Positions 13,380 through 19,821 of a stretch of 24,519 bases of DNA are shown here, one piece after another. A program made the position numbers and the translations under genes. The stretch is from an uncultured Gammaproteobacteria bacterium (GTDB lineage: Bacteria > Pseudomonadota > Gammaproteobacteria > Xanthomonadales > Xanthomonadaceae): NCBI GenBank assembly GCA_946885735.1, contig CAMPGW010000042.1:1-24519 (forward strand). Direction: 5' to 3'. Position 1 is the first letter of the stretch; every line of letters starts with the position of its first letter. The notes below the pieces were generated by a model. That model was not told where the DNA came from. It saw only the letters and a list, made by a program, of their open reading frames with translations, and did not search any database.

Positions 13380-14711
13380 CTAGCCCTCGAGAAGTGCTTC
13401 GAGGCCCGGCACCGGCTGGTACACCAGACGCTTGCCGGAGCGTGACTGGCGCAGCCAGCCACGCGCGACCAACTGCTGGAGGTCCGCCCGCGCCGTTACT
13501 CCGGAAATGCGGTGCGAGTTGCCGTGGGAATCGTGGGTATACAGTGCGTCCGAGTGGCGCAGTGCGTGGTCGAGCAAGGCTAGCTGCCGATGGTTAAGGT
13601 CGTCGCGGCCCTTGAGTCGAAGGCGAAGTTGGCGCTGCGCCCGACTCTTCCTGTCGACATAGTCAAACAGGTCGGACACGGCGCGATCCAGTACTTCCAG
13701 CTGCTGGAGGATGAAATAGGTACCGTCCTGCTCGTCGCTCTCGACGAACTGGTAGGCAAGTTCGTACGGATGGCGCTGCCGGTACAACGGCCTGGAAATG
13801 GAGAAGAACTCAGCCAGCCAATAGCCGCGGCGCAGCATTGACCAGTAAAACAGGGCGCGCGCCGTCCGGCCGTTCCCGTCGTAGAACGGGTGGTCGTACG
13901 CCAGCTGGAAGTGCAGCAGGATCGAACGCAGCACGGGATGGACATACTGCCCGTGGGCGACATCCGGCGCGTTCGCGAAGGCGACCAGCCTTTCCATGCG
14001 CTCGGGCAACTGCTCCGCGGGCGGCGGTGAGTACACGATCCGATGCAGTCTGTCGTCGACGATGTTGACGCGCTCCTCGCCGGGCAGTTGCAGCTTCCCT
14101 GCCTCGTGCTCCCGGTCAAGCGTGCCTTCGGTCAGGATGCGGTGCAGCTCGAGCACGGCTTCCGCCGAAAGTGGCTGCGTGGCCATTTCCCGGAGGCGCA
14201 CCATGGCGGTATGGTTGTTGAGGATCATGCGCTCATCCCGGTTCACGGGGTGTCGCTGCGAGCGCAGCATGTCCTTGGCAACCTCGCGCGTGCTCACGGC
14301 GCCTTCGAACAGGCTGGAGTGAATCGCCTCTTCCATCAAGGAGCTGGCGATGAACTGTTCCTTGGTGGCTTCGTTCGTGGCGGCCTCGGGCATGACCACC
14401 TGGCCGCCCAGGAACCGGTCCATGCGCGCCAATCCGGCATCCACCCGCGCATGGCGGGTCACCGAAAGCGCGCGACCGCTGGTCGAGAGCAGCTCCGGCA
14501 GCACGATCCGGCTTCCGGCGCGCTTGAACTTCAGGGCGAACCACCAGTCGAGGTGGGCAAAGCCTTCCGGAGGAGACCGATGCTTGAGCCGGTCCCAATG
14601 CAGGTAATCGCCGTCGTCCAGCGCTGCGGCCCTCGCCGCCAGGGCGGAAATTCGCTCCGGCGGCTGGGAGAACAACTGCTTGAGGGGTGGCGAAGGCGGT
14701 AAGGCTTTCAT
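13380..14711 (-). CDS. Fic family protein (class II adenylyltransferase) with C-terminal winged helix
   Basis: A 443-residue protein. The Fic core has an intact catalytic motif H274-P-F-Y-D-G-N-G-R-T-A-R285, and the target-binding flap precedes it (RIVYSPPPAEQL, 224-235). An inhibitory helix S132-S-L-F-E136-G lies N-terminal to the core, which makes it class II, where the glutamate blocks productive ATP binding. Residues about 372-440 (HRQLALLDHALRH, RISGVTARADLQQLVARGWL, SGKRLVYQPV) look like a winged helix, common in free-standing chromosomal Fic proteins and possibly DNA-binding. Fic enzymes usually transfer AMP from ATP to a protein hydroxyl; the target is unknown. No antitoxin gene is adjacent, as expected with a built-in inhibitor. 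GC is lower than in its neighbours, and an elaborate inverted repeat covers its start. Confidence 0.93.
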   Translation of the reverse strand: MKALPPSPPLKQLFSQPPERISALAARAAALDDGDYLHWDRLKHRSPPEGFAHLDWWFALKFKRAGSRIVLPELLSTSGRALSVTRHARVDAGLARMDRFLGGQVVMPEAATNEATKEQFIASSLMEEAIHSSLFEGAVSTREVAKDMLRSQRHPVNRDERMILNNHTAMVRLREMATQPLSAEAVLELHRILTEGTLDREHEAGKLQLPGEERVNIVDDRLHRIVYSPPPAEQLPERMERLVAFANAPDVAHGQYVHPVLRSILLHFQLAYDHPFYDGNGRTARALFYWSMLRRGYWLAEFFSISRPLYRQRHPYELAYQFVESDEQDGTYFILQQLEVLDRAVSDLFDYVDRKSRAQRQLRLRLKGRDDLNHRQLALLDHALRHSDALYTHDSHGNSHRISGVTARADLQQLVARGWLRQSRSGKRLVYQPVPGLEALLEG

Positions 14712-14765
14712 TGCTTTAAGTTACGGAAAAACTTAAAGCAAATCTATAGTTGGATGAAAGCCTTA
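14700..14765. repeat. Nested inverted repeats over the fic start and promoter
   Basis: The outer arms are TAAGGCTTTCAT (14700-14711) and ATGAAAGCCTTA (14754-14765), perfect over 12 bp. The inner arms are TTGCTTTAAGTT (14711-14722) and AACTTAAAGCAA (14730-14741), perfect over 12 bp with a 7-base centre. The left halves are contiguous; the right halves are split by 12 bases containing CTATAG. The outer left arm holds the fic start codon and codons 2-4. Confidence 0.85.
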
Positions 14766-14773
14766 TATTTCAA
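14743..14773 (-). promoter_or_regulatory. Candidate fic promoter
   Basis: On the minus strand TTGAAA (14768-14773) is followed 17-19 bases later by ACTATAGA (14743-14750), giving a reasonable sigma-70 type pair. Transcription would start near 14736, inside the inner inverted repeat, so a protein bound there would block initiation. Confidence 0.5.
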
Positions 14774-14779
14774 TGATTT

Positions 14780-14805
14780 GGGTGCCGAGCGGTTGCTCGG
14801 CACCC
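14780..14805 (-). terminator. Hairpin just past the M13 peptidase gene, no U-tract
   Basis: GGGTGCCGAGC and GCTCGGCACCC form an 11-bp stem with the 4-base loop GGTT, 17 bases beyond the M13 stop on the minus strand. The bases that follow on that strand (AAATCATT) are not a T-run, so it is either a non-canonical terminator or an mRNA-end stabiliser. Confidence 0.5.
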
Positions 14806-14821
14806 CGATGCCGCGCGGCGA

Positions 14822-16867
14822 TCACCAGATCCGCACGCGCTCCGCCGGCGCGACGTACAGCTTGTCGCCTTCCTTCACGCCATAGGCGGTGTACCAGGCG
14901 TCGAGGTTGCGCAGCGGCCCGTTGATCCGGTACATCGCCGGCGAATGCGGGTCGGACTTGATCAGGTTGACCAGCGCCTGTTCGCGGTACTTGTTCTTCC
15001 ACACCTGCGCCCAGGACAGGAAGAAGCGCTGGTCGCCGGTCAGCCCATCGATCACCGGCGCCGGCTTGCCGTCCAGCGAGAGCTGGTAGGCGGTGTAGGC
15101 CATGGACAGGCCGCCGAGGTCGCCGACGTTCTCGCCCATGGTCAGCTTCGGGTCCACGCAGGTGTTGGCGATCGGGCAGTAGGTCGCGAACTGCTTGGCC
15201 AGCATGTCGAGGCGCTGCTGGAAGCCGGCGCGGTCGGCGTCGGTCCACCAGTTGCGCTGGATGCCGGCGAAGTCGGACTTGCTGCCCTGGTCGTCGAAGC
15301 CGTGGCCCATCTCGTGGCCGATCACGCCGCCGATGGCGCCGTAGTTGACCGCCGGGTCCGCGTTCACGTCGAAGAACGGCGCCTGCAGGATCGCCGCCGG
15401 GAACACGATCTCGTTGAACTGCGGGTTGTAGTAGGCGTTGATGGTCTGCGGCGTCATGAACCACTCGTCGCGGTCGGTCTTCTGGCCGACGCGGCGGTTG
15501 TCGTCGGCTGCGTAGTACTTGCGCAGCTCGACCACGTTCGCCATCAGGTCGCCCGGCACCACGGTGATGGTGGAATAGTCGCGCCACTGCTCCGGGTAGC
15601 CGATCTTCGGGCGGAAGCTGGCCAGCTTCTTGCGCGCCTCGGCCTTGGTGGCCGCGCCCATCCACTCGATGCCGTCGATGTTCTGGCCCAGCGCCTTGCG
15701 CAGGTTCTCCACCAGCTCGTCCATCGCCGCCTTCGATTCCGGCGTGAAATGGCGATCCACGTAGATCTTGCCGATCGCCTCGCCCAGGCCCTGGGTGCTG
15801 CCGACCAGCGCGACCGCGCGCTTCCACGGATCGCGCTGCGCGGTCTGGCCGCTGAGCACCGGACCGTTGAAGGCGAAGGCCGCCTCGTCGATCTGCTTGC
15901 TCAGGTAACCGGCGTTGCCGCGGATCGCGTGATAGGTCAGGTAGTCGCGCCACACGTTCAGCGGCGTCGCCTTCACCACGTCCAGCACCGGCGCCACCGC
16001 GCTCGGCGTCGGCACGTTCACCTTGTCCGGCACCGGCATGCCCTGCGCCTTGAAGTGCGCGGCGAAGTCATAGCCCGGGTAGGTCTTCGCCAGTTCGGCG
16101 AAGGGCGTGACGTTGTAGGTCTTGTCGCGGTTGCGGCGCTCGGCGCGGGTCCACTGCGGCTTGGCCAGCGCAGTCTCCAGCGCGAGCACGTCCTCGGCGC
16201 GGGCCTGGCCGTCCTTCACCCCGGCGAAGCCCAGCAGCGTGGCGATGTTGTCCACGTAGGCCTTGCGGATCTTGACGAAGCGCTCGTCCTGGTTGGTGTA
16301 GTAGTCCTTGTCCGGCAGGCCGAGGCCGGAGACGCCGACGCTGACCAGGTAGGCGTCCGGATCCTTGCGGTCGATGTCGATGCCCACGCCGATCGGCGCG
16401 ATGTGGCCGTTGACGTCGGCATGGCCGAAGGCCGCGGTCAGGCGCGCCATGTCGTCGATGGCGGCGATCTCGTCGAGCACCGGGCGCAGCGGCTCGATCC
16501 CGCGGGCGTCGCGCGCGGCCTGGTCCATGTAGCTGGCGTAGAGGTCGCGCACCTTCTGGCCGTCGCTGCCCGGCGCCAGGTCCTTGCGCTCGGCGATCTC
16601 CTTGATGATCGCGTTGACCTGCTCTTCCGAACGCTCGTAGAGGAAGTCGAAGCTGCCGAAGTCGCTCTGGTAGTCCTTCAGCTCGTAGGTGTCCTTCCAC
16701 TTGCCGTTGGCGTAACGGTCGAAGTCGTCGCCCGGCTTGGTGGCGAGGTCGCGGTTGGACAGGTCCACGCCGAAGGTGCCGAGCTCGGGCTTGGCGGGGG
16801 CGTCGGCGGCGACGGCGGTGCCCAGCAGGGCGAGGGACAGGCTCAGGGACAGCAGGGTCTTGCGCAT
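14822..16867 (-). CDS. pepO: M13 (neprilysin/PepO) family zinc endopeptidase
   Basis: A 681-residue exported peptidase of typical M13 length. The signal peptide is about 1-20 (MRKTLLSLSLSLALLGTAVA|AD), then the N-terminal alpha domain (DRDFDRYANGKW-like opening: DDFDRYANGKWKD). The catalytic zinc site is H518-E-M-G-H522, the third ligand is E579 in ENVGDLGG, and substrate-binding NAYYNP lies upstream; all are intact, as is the C-terminal W of VRIW. It should cleave short peptides in the periplasm or outside the cell. The ATG at 16867 is chosen because GGAG lies 8 bases upstream and the signal peptide begins there; the upstream ATG at 16936 would add 23 residues with no signal-like features. 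It sits downstream of the two RDD genes on the same strand but has its own candidate promoter. Confidence 0.95.
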   Translation of the reverse strand: MRKTLLSLSLSLALLGTAVAADAPAKPELGTFGVDLSNRDLATKPGDDFDRYANGKWKDTYELKDYQSDFGSFDFLYERSEEQVNAIIKEIAERKDLAPGSDGQKVRDLYASYMDQAARDARGIEPLRPVLDEIAAIDDMARLTAAFGHADVNGHIAPIGVGIDIDRKDPDAYLVSVGVSGLGLPDKDYYTNQDERFVKIRKAYVDNIATLLGFAGVKDGQARAEDVLALETALAKPQWTRAERRNRDKTYNVTPFAELAKTYPGYDFAAHFKAQGMPVPDKVNVPTPSAVAPVLDVVKATPLNVWRDYLTYHAIRGNAGYLSKQIDEAAFAFNGPVLSGQTAQRDPWKRAVALVGSTQGLGEAIGKIYVDRHFTPESKAAMDELVENLRKALGQNIDGIEWMGAATKAEARKKLASFRPKIGYPEQWRDYSTITVVPGDLMANVVELRKYYAADDNRRVGQKTDRDEWFMTPQTINAYYNPQFNEIVFPAAILQAPFFDVNADPAVNYGAIGGVIGHEMGHGFDDQGSKSDFAGIQRNWWTDADRAGFQQRLDMLAKQFATYCPIANTCVDPKLTMGENVGDLGGLSMAYTAYQLSLDGKPAPVIDGLTGDQRFFLSWAQVWKNKYREQALVNLIKSDPHSPAMYRINGPLRNLDAWYTAYGVKEGDKLYVAPAERVRIW

Positions 16868-16892
16868 GGGCGGCACTCCGGGGTGGACAGGC

Positions 16893-16898
16893 TTTGTA
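16893..16898 (-). promoter_or_regulatory. Candidate -10 box of the M13 peptidase gene
   Basis: The minus strand reads GCGGTACAAAGCC, containing TACAAA. A start near 16886 gives a leader of about 19 bases with GGAG, consistent with translation from 16867. No clear -35. Confidence 0.4.
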
Positions 16899-16943
16899 CC
16901 GCCTGCCGGCCCGCCCCGGGCCCTGCCGAAAGTCATGGTTCGC

Positions 16944-17837
16944 TCAGATCTGCGACGCCATCTGGGCGATGACCAGGGCGACGAGGATGCCGATCACCGG
17001 CAGCGCCACCACCACCAGCAGCACCGCCAGCCCGCAGCCCGACAGCGAGCGGTCCTGCCGCTCCGGATAGGCGGTGAAGGCCCACTGGTCCACCACCAGG
17101 GTGCCGGCCACCATGTCGTGCAGGGCGCGCTTCTGGTCGGTGAAGGCCGCCATCAGGAAGCCGATGTAGAGCGTGAGGTAGGACAGCGCCGCCGCGAACC
17201 AGCGCCCGAGCGCATGCCCGAAGCTGATCCGCTTGCCCTCGCGGTCGGTGACCTTGATGCGCATCGCGCGCTTGCCGAGCGTGGCCTGCGCGGCCGAGCT
17301 TTCCTGCAGCGCGTAATAGAGCGGCGTGACCACCAGCCACAGCAGTTGCTGCGGGCCCTGCGCCAGCATCGCCGCGCTGAAGGTTTCCCAGGGGTCGGCC
17401 GTGGGCAGGGGCGTCGGCCCGCCCAGCAAGGCGCCGACGATCGAGAGCGGGACGATGATGATCAGCGAGTCCAGGAAGTAGGCCGCCAGCCGCCGCAGGA
17501 AGCCGGCGTAGACGATGTCGGTGCTGTCCGCCCGCTCCATCTCCAGCGTTTGCGGGGCGCGATAGGGATCGGCCTCGGCCCGCGGCGCGGTGGACGTGGG
17601 CGGCGGCGGCGTGAACGCGGGTGCAGGCGCGGCACTCGTTGGCGGCGGCGCGGTGATCGCCAGCCCCAGCTCCTGCGCCAGCGAGGCGATCGGCTGCCAG
17701 CCCTCCAGGCCGTCGCGCCAGGCCAGGCAGGCGGGAGTGGCGCGGCCGAGCCGCACGGCCTCGCGCAACTCGGCCGCCGTGCAGGGCCCGAACTGCACGC
17801 CGGCGCTGTCCAGGTAGAACCAGCGGTCGGTGCTCAT
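16944..17837 (-). CDS. DUF4339 (GYF-like)-RDD membrane protein with a residual pilin-like terminal helix
   Basis: A 297-residue protein. An N-terminal DUF4339/GYF_2 domain covers 5-52 (RWFYLDSAGVQFGPCTAAEL, CLAWRDGLEGWQPIASL), followed by a Pro/Thr/Ala linker (62-100). The RDD domain is at about 106-252, with R115-R at its entry, D123 in FLDSLI, and SSAAQATLGKRAMRIKV. The C-terminus ends with a hydrophobic helix (267-291, ALPVIGILVALVIAQM). This helix aligns with the pilin-type helix of the gene upstream, but the globular part is missing. RDD proteins are inner-membrane proteins, some linked to Na+/H+ or solute transport; the role here is unknown. GGAGA lies 6 bases before the ATG at 17837, which overlaps the stop of the preceding gene (ATGA, 17834-17837). 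Confidence 0.88.
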   Translation of the reverse strand: MSTDRWFYLDSAGVQFGPCTAAELREAVRLGRATPACLAWRDGLEGWQPIASLAQELGLAITAPPPTSAAPAPAFTPPPPTSTAPRAEADPYRAPQTLEMERADSTDIVYAGFLRRLAAYFLDSLIIIVPLSIVGALLGGPTPLPTADPWETFSAAMLAQGPQQLLWLVVTPLYYALQESSAAQATLGKRAMRIKVTDREGKRISFGHALGRWFAAALSYLTLYIGFLMAAFTDQKRALHDMVAGTLVVDQWAFTAYPERQDRSLSGCGLAVLLVVVALPVIGILVALVIAQMASQI

Positions 17838-19051
17838 GGCCGGTCTCCGCCGCTGCCGGTGCATTCGCAGCTCGACGGACACCACTTCTGCCTCAGCTCA
17901 TCGCTCACGCAGGTCCAGGTGACGCCGCCGCCGTCCGCGGGACTGGCGAGCAGGTACAGGTGCTTGCCGTCGATCGCGGGGTTGGCCTTCTGCGGCGGCT
18001 GCGCGGAAAACGCGATCTCGAGGCGCTCGGGGTCCTGCGCCACCCGCACCGACGACACGTAGAGCCCCTGCGCCGCGTCGTCGAGCCGGGCCGAGGCGTT
18101 GTCGCGCGGGAAGCTGCCGTTGGCCTGGACGTAGGCGGCAACGCCTTGCTTCGCCGCGTCCGCCATCGAGCTGCCTTCCGACACCTGCGAGCGGATCACG
18201 TAATCCTGGTACTGCGAGATCGAGATCGCCGCGAGGATGGCGATGATCGGCACGCACAGCATCGCGATCAGGAACACCACCAGGCAACCGTTGAGGCCGC
18301 GCTTCTGCCGTTCCGGATGCTGCGTGTAGGCCCACTGGTCCACCACCTGCGTCCCGGCGACGTAATCGTGCAGGGCCTGCTTGCGCTCGGTGAAGGCGGC
18401 CATCAGGAAGCCGATATACATCGTCAGGTAGGACAGCGAGGCCGCGAACCAGCGACCGAAGGCGCGGCCGCGGCCAATGCGCTGGCCTTCCATGTCCACC
18501 ACCTTGATGCCGAGCGCGCGCTTGCCGAGCGTGGCCTGCGCGGCGGAGCTCTCCTGCAGCCCGTAGTAGAGCGCGGCGAACAGGAACCACAGCGGGTATC
18601 CCAGCAGGATGATGGCCGTCTCCGCCGCAGTCGGCTCCGGGTTCGGATCCACGCCCATGGCGGCCAGGATGGCGAAGAGCACTGCCACCAGCGGAATCGC
18701 CAGCACCAGCTGATCGATGAACAACGCAGCCCAGCGCCGCACGAAGCCGGCCTGCACCACGTCGTTGCCGGCACCTTCGCGGAACACCAGGCCCGCGCCC
18801 GGTGGTTGGTAGGGGTCGTGCGCGCTGGCGGGGCCGGCGTGTGGCGGGGGCGGCGGTGTCGCCGCGGCGTCCTCCAGCCCCAGCGCCGCGCGCAGCTGCG
18901 AGATCGGTTGCCAGGCCGGCAATCCTTCGTGCCAGGCCAGCGCATCGCGGCCGATCGCGTTCGCGAGCACGGCGGCGCGCACGTCGGCGGCTTCCACCGG
19001 CCCGACCTGCGTGCCGGCGGCATCCATGTAGTACCAGGCGCGCGCGCCCAT
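17834..19051 (-). CDS. DUF4339-RDD-type IV pilin-like fusion protein
   Basis: A 405-residue three-part protein. The DUF4339/GYF_2 domain is at 5-55 (AWYYMDAAGTQVGPVEAADV, LAWHEGLPAWQPISQL) and a Pro-rich linker at 60-90. The RDD membrane domain is at about 98-240 (RRWAALFIDQLV, SSAAQATLGKRALGIKVVD). A type IV pilin-like segment spans 257-395: helix VPIIAILAAISISQYQDYV, then IRSQVSEGSSMADAAKQGV, NGSFPRDNASA, and a C-terminal TWTC381...WC391PSSC395 like the pilin disulfide loop. The prepilin cleavage signature is degenerate: no Gly at -1 and Ile instead of Glu at position 5, so it probably stays a membrane anchor. GGGGA lies 7 bases before the ATG. First gene of a two-gene overlapping unit with its paralogue. 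Confidence 0.88.
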   Translation of the reverse strand: MGARAWYYMDAAGTQVGPVEAADVRAAVLANAIGRDALAWHEGLPAWQPISQLRAALGLEDAAATPPPPPHAGPASAHDPYQPPGAGLVFREGAGNDVVQAGFVRRWAALFIDQLVLAIPLVAVLFAILAAMGVDPNPEPTAAETAIILLGYPLWFLFAALYYGLQESSAAQATLGKRALGIKVVDMEGQRIGRGRAFGRWFAASLSYLTMYIGFLMAAFTERKQALHDYVAGTQVVDQWAYTQHPERQKRGLNGCLVVFLIAMLCVPIIAILAAISISQYQDYVIRSQVSEGSSMADAAKQGVAAYVQANGSFPRDNASARLDDAAQGLYVSSVRVAQDPERLEIAFSAQPPQKANPAIDGKHLYLLASPADGGGVTWTCVSDELRQKWCPSSCECTGSGGDRP

Positions 19052-19179
19052 CGCGGTGTCCCCTTCGCCCGTTCCGCGTTTCCCCGCGCCGACTTTGCAC
19101 GTTCACGCGGAAGCCGGCAATGGGGGCGCCGGCGCAAGCCTGCGACGCGCGTGACCGCCCGCGTCAGGGCGGCGCGGCG

Positions 19180-19686
19180 TCAGCGGGTCTGGGCGTCGTC
19201 GAGCACGACCGTCGCGCATTCCTTTGCCGTCGGCAACTTCGACGCCTGGCAGGGGCCGTAGTCCTTCAGGGTGAAGTTGCGGCCGCCCACCGCGCCGGTG
19301 GGATTGCGTTGCTGGGACAGTTCGAAGGCGCGCTTGCCGGAGCCATCGTCGAAGTCGAAGGCCAAGGTCACCTCGCCGGCCCAGATGCAATGCGCGCCCT
19401 CGGGGCAACGGCTGTCGTTGACCACGCGCAGCAGGCGCAGGCGGCCGTTGCCGATCCTGGCGGTGTCGCCGAGGGCAAGCTTCGCGCGGGCAGGGCCTTC
19501 GACGGGCGCAGGCGCGGGCGCGGGTTGCGCCTGCGGACGCGGCGTGGCCTCCGGCGCGTTGGCCTCGGGCGTGTTGGACTCGGGCGGGCTGGCGTCGGGC
19601 GGGGTCGCGCGCGCGGCGGGCTGGCAGGCGCAGAGCGCGATCGCGGCCAGGGCGGGGACGAGGAGCGGACGCAGGGTCGTCTTCAT
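19180..19686 (-). CDS. Putative lipoprotein of unknown function
   Basis: A 168-residue protein. A signal peptide with lipobox-like L18-C-A-C21 suggests lipidation at C21 (the C at position -2 is atypical), followed by a Pro/Glu/Ala low-complexity linker (24-65). The folded part (about 66-168) contains RLRLLRVVNDSRCPEGAHCIWAG (83-103) and four cysteines (94, 100, 146, 157) that could form two disulfides in the periplasm. The DSRCP...C-x-W-A-G pattern recurs in many small proteobacterial proteins, but I cannot name the family. GGAGG lies 7 bases before the ATG at 19686. The ATG at 19716 is rejected because it overlaps the candidate TATGCT -10 box. It is divergent from the M1 peptidase gene. Confidence 0.78.
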   Translation of the reverse strand: MKTTLRPLLVPALAAIALCACQPAARATPPDASPPESNTPEANAPEATPRPQAQPAPAPAPVEGPARAKLALGDTARIGNGRLRLLRVVNDSRCPEGAHCIWAGEVTLAFDFDDGSGKRAFELSQQRNPTGAVGGRNFTLKDYGPCQASKLPTAKECATVVLDDAQTR

Positions 19687-19711
19687 GGTGGGCCTCCAGA
19701 GGGGCATGCCG

Positions 19712-19717
19712 AGCATA
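19712..19717 (-). promoter_or_regulatory. Candidate -10 box of the lipoprotein gene
   Basis: The minus strand reads GCGCTATGCTCGG with TATGCT. Transcription near 19705 gives a leader of about 19 bases with the GGAGG ribosome site. Confidence 0.45.
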
Positions 19718-19784
19718 GCGCGGCCATGGGGTTGGCCCGCGGCCCGGGCTTAGCGCCGCCTGAAGCCGCGGCCGGGTTTGCTCC

Positions 19785-19790
19785 TAGAAT
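19785..19790 (+). promoter_or_regulatory. Candidate -10 box of the M1 peptidase gene
   Basis: TAGAAT in CTCCTAGAATGCG is the best -10 match in the window. A start near 19797 gives a leader of about 25 bases containing GGAAGG (19810-19815). The -35 region (TGAAGC at 19761-19766) is poor. Confidence 0.5.
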
Positions 19791-19821
19791 GCGAGGCTGT
19801 GAATCTTCCGGAAGGTTTCGA

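Noticed and set aside
13380..14711. Fic toxin-antitoxin pair
   Set aside because: The inhibitory S-x-x-x-E-G helix is inside the same protein, and no small antitoxin-like gene adjoins it (the 60-residue neighbour is convergent and lacks the inhibitory motif).
14945..16972. Open frame of 675 codons on the plus strand
   Set aside because: Antisense to the M13 peptidase; low-complexity V/L/A/R/H composition and no domain.
18802..19821. In-frame 5' extension of the M1 peptidase gene
   Set aside because: It would cross the RDD-pilin and lipoprotein genes in antisense; the signal peptide, ribosome site and -10 box all point to 19822.
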